From the NCBI GenBank assembly GCA_000432735.1, contig FR887839.1, positions 40,121-50,506 of the forward strand: 10,386 bases of DNA. Direction: 5' to 3'. Origin of the DNA: Bacteroides sp. CAG:443. Lineage in GTDB: Bacteria > Bacteroidota > Bacteroidia > Bacteroidales > Bacteroidaceae. A program made the position numbers and the translations under genes. Each line of letters opens with the position of its first letter. Within the stretch, counting starts at the first letter, position 1. Of this stretch, positions 7,817 to 10,386 are shown piece by piece. The notes under the pieces were generated by a model. It saw only the letters and a program-made list of their open reading frames with translations, ran no database searches and was not told where the DNA came from.

Positions 7817-7871
7817 TTTTTTGTACAAAAAATTTCAGGTTTTGTACAAAAACAAAAATCTTTTGTACAAA
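7817..7871. promoter_or_regulatory. Three phased TTTGTACAAA palindromes, candidate operator array
   Basis: Three perfect palindromes share the core TTTGTACAAA: 7817-7832 (16 bp, six T, GTAC, six A), 7840-7851 (12 bp) and 7862-7871 (10 bp). Their centres lie at 7824.5, 7845.5 and 7866.5, exactly 21 bp apart, which is two helical turns. Each 21-bp unit begins TTTTGTACAAA at 7819, 7840 and 7861, and the bases between cores are not conserved. The palindromes have no spacer, so they cannot form stable RNA hairpins, which favours a dimeric DNA-binding protein acting from one face of the helix. The array lies about 80-130 bases downstream of the predicted PepSY transcription start. I do not recognise the regulator. 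Confidence 0.7.
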
Positions 7872-7885
7872 TTTTCTCTAAAACA

Positions 7886-7935
7886 TGCCGATGCTTTTTT
7901 GAACTTCCGCTCGTGTTTCGGATGTTTCATCGGCA
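7886..7935 (-). repeat. Inverted repeat in the predicted PepSY leader
   Basis: TGCCGATG (7886-7893) and CATCGGCA (7928-7935) form a perfect 8-bp stem. Inside it a second short stem, TCCG/CGGA (7906-7909, 7919-7922), is possible. It lies between the predicted transcription start and the palindrome array. On the minus strand it is followed by TGTTTTAG, too weak a T-run to call a terminator. It could be an mRNA structure or a protein site. Confidence 0.4.
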
Positions 7936-7955
7936 GCTGTTGCAAAAGTTTGCTG

Positions 7956-7987
7956 CAAAAGTATTGGTTCTGACTGATTCTTGCAAA
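7956..7987 (-). promoter_or_regulatory. Bacteroides-type promoter of the PepSY-family gene
   Basis: On the minus strand, TTTG (7984-7987) is followed after exactly 20 bases by TACTTTTG (7956-7963), a full match to the Bacteroides -33/-7 pattern. Transcription should begin near 7949, leaving a leader of about 200 bases. The -7 box lies in a 13-bp near-tandem duplication, TGTTGCAAAAGTT then TGCTGCAAAAGTA on the plus strand (7938-7963), which creates a second, weaker -7-like AACTTTTG at 7943-7950. Confidence 0.7.
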
Positions 7988-8060
7988 TTCCTTTGACCCA
8001 CTTTCATAAAGAAAACAAACAGGTCTCCCAAGTCATTAATGCTCAATCATTCTGCATAGC

Positions 8061-8095
8061 TTTGCGCTGTATCTCACTTTTTTGTATTATCTTTG
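8061..8095 (+). promoter_or_regulatory. Bacteroides-type promoter of the ABC-F gene
   Basis: TATCTTTG (8088-8095) matches the -7 consensus TAnnTTTG fully, 34 bases before the start codon. A TTTG at 8061-8064 can serve as the -33 box, though the 23-base gap is slightly longer than the usual 19-21. Transcription should start near 8100-8105, giving a short leader of about 25-30 bases. Confidence 0.65.
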
Positions 8096-8129
8096 CAGCC
8101 GATTAATTTTAAAATAGGTATAGAAAGAA

Positions 8130-9752
8130 ATGATTACAGTTTCAAACGTAGCCGTTCAATTTGGAAAAAGAGTGTTGTATAATGACGTGAACATGAAGTT
8201 CACGAATGGTAATATATACGGTATTATCGGTGCCAACGGTGCGGGTAAGTCCACCTTCCTGAAAGTGATTTCGGGAGAGCTTGACCCCACGAAAGGAAGC
8301 GTGACACTGGGACCGGGCGAACGTCTTTCGGTCTTGAGTCAGGACCACTTTAAGTTCGATGCGCATACGGTGCTCGATACGGTGCTGATGGGACATACGG
8401 TGCTGTGGGACATCATGAAACAGCGTGAGGCTCTTTATGCGAAAGAAGATTTTACCGATGAAGACGGCATCAAGGCGGCGGAACTGGAAGAAAAATTTGC
8501 TGAGCTGGAAGGCTGGAACGCCGAGAGTGATGCGGCTATCCTGCTGAGCGGACTGGGAATAAAGGAAGATAAGCACTATACACTGATGGGCGACCTGAGT
8601 GGTAAGGAGAAGGTGCGTGTGATGCTGGCGCAGGCGTTGTTTGGAAATCCTGACAACTTGTTGCTGGATGAGCCTACCAACGACTTGGATATGGATACGG
8701 TAACCTGGCTGGAAGAATATCTTTCCAACTTCGAACATACCGTGCTGGTAGTCAGCCACGACCGTCACTTCCTCGACTCTGTCTGTACCCATACGGTCGA
8801 CATCGACTTTGGTAAGGTAAATCTCTTTGCTGGTAACTACAGCTTCTGGTACGAATCAAGTCAGCTGGCTCTCCGTCAGCAGCAGAACCAGAAGGCTAAA
8901 GCTGAAGAAAAGCGTAAGGAACTGGAAGAGTTTATCCGTCGTTTCTCTGCCAATGTGGCGAAATCGAAGCAGACGACGAGCCGTAAGAAGATGCTGGAGA
9001 AACTGAATGTAGACGAAATCAAACCGTCATCGCGTAAATATCCGGGCATTATCTTTACCATGGATCGTGAGCCGGGTAACCAGATTCTGGAGGTTTCAGG
9101 ACTGCGTGCCGAAACAGAAGACGGAACTGTTTTGTTCAGCGACGTGAACTTTACCGTGGAGAAAGGCGATAAGATTGTATTCCTGAGCCACGACCCGCGT
9201 GCCATGACTGCGTTGTTCGAGATTATCAACGGTAACCGCAAGGCGCAGGCTGGACATTATAACTGGGGTGTGACGATTACAACGGCTTATTTGCCGCTCG
9301 ACAATACGGATTACTTCAACTGCGACCTGAATCTGGTAGACTGGTTGAGCCAGTATGGTCAGGGCAACGAAGTGGAGATGAAAGGATTCTTGGGACGTAT
9401 GTTGTTCTCGGGTGAGGAAGTCATGAAGAAGGTGAATGTGCTTTCGGGAGGTGAAAAGATGCGTTGTATGATTGCCCGTATGCAGCTTCGTAATGCCAAC
9501 TGCTTGATTTTGGATACGCCGACCAACCACTTGGATTTGGAATCTATTCAGGCATTCAACAATAACCTGAAGACATACAAGGGTAACGTGCTCTTCTCGT
9601 CACACGACCATGAGTTCATCGAAACCGTGGCAAACCGTATCATCGAGTTGACTCCGAACGGTATCATCGACAAGATGATGGAATATGACGAATACATCAC
9701 TTCCGATCATATTAAGGAAATGCGTGCTCGTATGTATGGTACAAGCAAATAA
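8130..9752 (+). CDS. ABC-F family ribosome-associated ATPase with a degenerate second ATP site
   Basis: A 540-residue soluble protein with two ABC domains and no membrane helices, as expected for ABC-F translation factors (EttA/YbiT/Uup type). Domain 1 has Walker A GANGAGKST (34-42), Q-loop Gln71, signature LSGKE (156-160), Walker B LLLDEPTNDLD (177-187) and H-loop His210. A charged linker follows (about 245-305), rich in Lys, Arg and Glu, the region that reaches toward the ribosomal P-site tRNA in this family. Domain 2 keeps the signature LSGGE (438-442) and His492. Its Walker A position reads FLSHDPRAMTAL (351-362) without the Gly-Lys-Ser/Thr, its Walker B reads LILDTPTNHLD (459-469) with Thr463 in place of the catalytic Glu, and no Gln is seen at the Q-loop (386-392). 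The family acts on ribosomes, and some members protect against ribosome-targeting antibiotics, but this looks like a housekeeping member. The gene has its own promoter and terminator, and AGAAAGAA precedes the ATG. Confidence 0.93.
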   Translation: MITVSNVAVQFGKRVLYNDVNMKFTNGNIYGIIGANGAGKSTFLKVISGELDPTKGSVTLGPGERLSVLSQDHFKFDAHTVLDTVLMGHTVLWDIMKQREALYAKEDFTDEDGIKAAELEEKFAELEGWNAESDAAILLSGLGIKEDKHYTLMGDLSGKEKVRVMLAQALFGNPDNLLLDEPTNDLDMDTVTWLEEYLSNFEHTVLVVSHDRHFLDSVCTHTVDIDFGKVNLFAGNYSFWYESSQLALRQQQNQKAKAEEKRKELEEFIRRFSANVAKSKQTTSRKKMLEKLNVDEIKPSSRKYPGIIFTMDREPGNQILEVSGLRAETEDGTVLFSDVNFTVEKGDKIVFLSHDPRAMTALFEIINGNRKAQAGHYNWGVTITTAYLPLDNTDYFNCDLNLVDWLSQYGQGNEVEMKGFLGRMLFSGEEVMKKVNVLSGGEKMRCMIARMQLRNANCLILDTPTNHLDLESIQAFNNNLKTYKGNVLFSSHDHEFIETVANRIIELTPNGIIDKMMEYDEYITSDHIKEMRARMYGTSK

Positions 9753-9773
9753 ACAAGTGATTCTCTAAATAGG

Positions 9774-9820
9774 AAACGGAGAAACGGAATCGTGGGTGAT
9801 TCTGTTTCTCCGTTTTTATT
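9774..9820 (+). terminator. Rho-independent terminator of the ABC-F gene
   Basis: An 18-bp stem pairs 9774-9791 with 9798-9815, with a single G-U pair (at 9786 and 9803) and a 6-base loop. It is followed by TTTTTATTT. The hairpin starts 21 bases after the stop codon. In the minus direction it is followed by CCTATTTAG, so it would be a poor terminator for the convergent cytidine deaminase gene, for which I see no clear terminator of its own. Confidence 0.9.
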
Positions 9821-9892
9821 TGGGCTTTCCTCGGAACCGAAACCTGTCCGATGGAAAATCTTTGGAAAAGTAGTGTGTCTGCGAACGAAAAA

Positions 9893-10375
9893 CTATCCTT
9901 TCAAATATTCACTTCCAAAGGATAGCGGAAGCAAATCCTTGGTTCCTTCCAGCACATAAATGTCGTTTTTACTGTAAAGCAAGATTCGCATGGGCTGATG
10001 GAAACGCTGTTCGGTTTCCAAAAGTACCTGACGGCAGGCTCCACACGGCGGGATAGGCGACTCCAGAAAATCGGATTCATTGCGTGCGGCAATGGCAAGC
10101 GTGTCTACCGGCTGGTCGGGGTATTGCGAATTGGCATAGAAGAGTGTGGTGCGTTCGGCACATGTTCCCGACGGATAGGCTGCATTCTCCTGATTGGTTC
10201 CGGTTACGGTCACTCCGTTTGCCAGCAGAGCTGCTGCACCTACCGAGAAGCGTGAGTAAGGAGCGTAGCTTCGTGCTGTAGCTTCCTTAGCTGCATCTAT
10301 CAGCTTGCGGTCTTTCTCATCCAGTTCTTCGTAGCGTAAGGCACGGATGTTTATTTCAATCTTTATTTCTTTCAT
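9893..10375 (-). CDS. cdd: Cytidine deaminase
   Basis: A 160-residue protein, close to the length of the short, tetrameric cytidine deaminases. It hydrolyses cytidine and deoxycytidine to uridine and deoxyuridine plus ammonia in pyrimidine salvage, in the cytoplasm. The zinc site is intact: TCAERTT (71-77), with Cys72 as ligand and Glu74 as the proton-shuttling residue, and PCGACRQ (110-116), with Cys111 and Cys114 as ligands. The upstream segment YAPYSRFSVGAA (37-48) and NQENAAYPSGTCAE (61-74) contain the usual substrate-contacting residues, including Phe43, Asn61 and Glu63. The start at 10375 gives a complete N-terminal helix; only 11 bases lie beyond it, so promoter and operon context are outside the window. 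The gene is convergent with the ABC-F gene. Nothing is missing or unusual in the active site. Confidence 0.96.
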   Translation of the reverse strand: MKEIKIEINIRALRYEELDEKDRKLIDAAKEATARSYAPYSRFSVGAAALLANGVTVTGTNQENAAYPSGTCAERTTLFYANSQYPDQPVDTLAIAARNESDFLESPIPPCGACRQVLLETEQRFHQPMRILLYSKNDIYVLEGTKDLLPLSFGSEYLKG

Positions 10376-10386
10376 ATAAAATAAAA

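Noticed and set aside
7819..7871. Similarity of TTTGTACAAA to the engineered lambda-derived attB1 recombination core
   Set aside because: Only the short palindromic core matches; the flanks of the recombination site are absent and three copies recur at 21-bp spacing in native-looking AT-rich DNA. Coincidence is far more likely.
7954..7963. Possible CTnDOT-type attachment core (GTAnnTTTGC) on the minus strand
   Set aside because: The site reads ATACTTTTGC, missing the first G, and is explained by the -7 box. No integrase or element border is present.
7808..7996. 62-codon plus-strand frame with repeated Phe-Val-Gln-Lys
   Set aside because: The amino-acid repeat is a by-product of the 21-bp palindrome array being a multiple of three. 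The frame crosses the opposing promoter and has no recognisable domain.
8142..8792. 216-codon frame antisense to the ABC-F gene
   Set aside because: It is fully inside a clearly coding ABC-F gene with intact motifs; the opposite strand stays open because of codon bias. The same applies to frames at 9096-9530 and 8876-9241.
9825..9857. Imperfect hairpin that could terminate the cytidine deaminase transcript
   Set aside because: The stem is short, CTTTCC/GGAAA plus CGGA/TCCG with internal mismatches, and there is no T-run on the minus strand, so it is not listed as a terminator.

Overview
The window looks like chromosomal DNA from a gut Bacteroidota, most likely Bacteroides or Phocaeicola. Three things point there: a SusC/SusD outer-membrane pair, a NagB-like/PIG-L fusion enzyme, and promoter elements matching the Bacteroides primary sigma factor pattern (TTTG, about 20 bases, TAnnTTTG). 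There is no mobile element, CRISPR array, tRNA or rRNA. Most of it is ordinary core or accessory chromosome; I see no large new multi-gene system. The most unusual signals are a small regulatory array and an asymmetric ATPase.

Layout. (1) Bases 1-793, plus strand: 3' end of a PIG-L/LmbE-type deacetylase domain, probably the C-terminal half of a long glucosamine-6-phosphate deaminase-like protein. (2) 794-1057: two strong hairpin terminators of opposite orientation separate it from the next, convergent unit. (3) 1058-5585, minus strand: a two-gene susC-susD-like operon for TonB-dependent import of an unidentified nutrient, with no enzyme or regulator gene beside it. (4) 5586-6257: a long AT-rich non-coding stretch with the likely susC leader and promoter, plus terminators of the next gene. 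(5) 6258-7748, minus strand: a four-helix PepSY-associated membrane protein, possibly a haem-binding reductase component. (6) 7749-8129: a divergent intergenic region with a near-perfect Bacteroides promoter facing each way and three TTTGTACAAA palindromes spaced exactly 21 bp apart. (7) 8130-9752, plus strand: an ABC-F ribosome-associated ATPase whose second ATP site is degenerate in every motif I can inspect. (8) 9753-9892: a strong terminator. (9) 9893-10375, minus strand: cytidine deaminase.

How the genes relate. Only the susC-susD pair is clearly one functional unit: SusC is the outer-membrane channel and SusD its surface lipoprotein lid. The others look like separate transcription units, each bounded by hairpins. 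The PepSY gene and the ABC-F gene share a divergent control region, but the palindrome array lies inside the predicted 5' leader of the PepSY gene and so probably controls that gene. PepSY membrane proteins are often tied to iron or haem handling, so a metal- or redox-responsive regulator is a reasonable guess, not a demonstrated fact.
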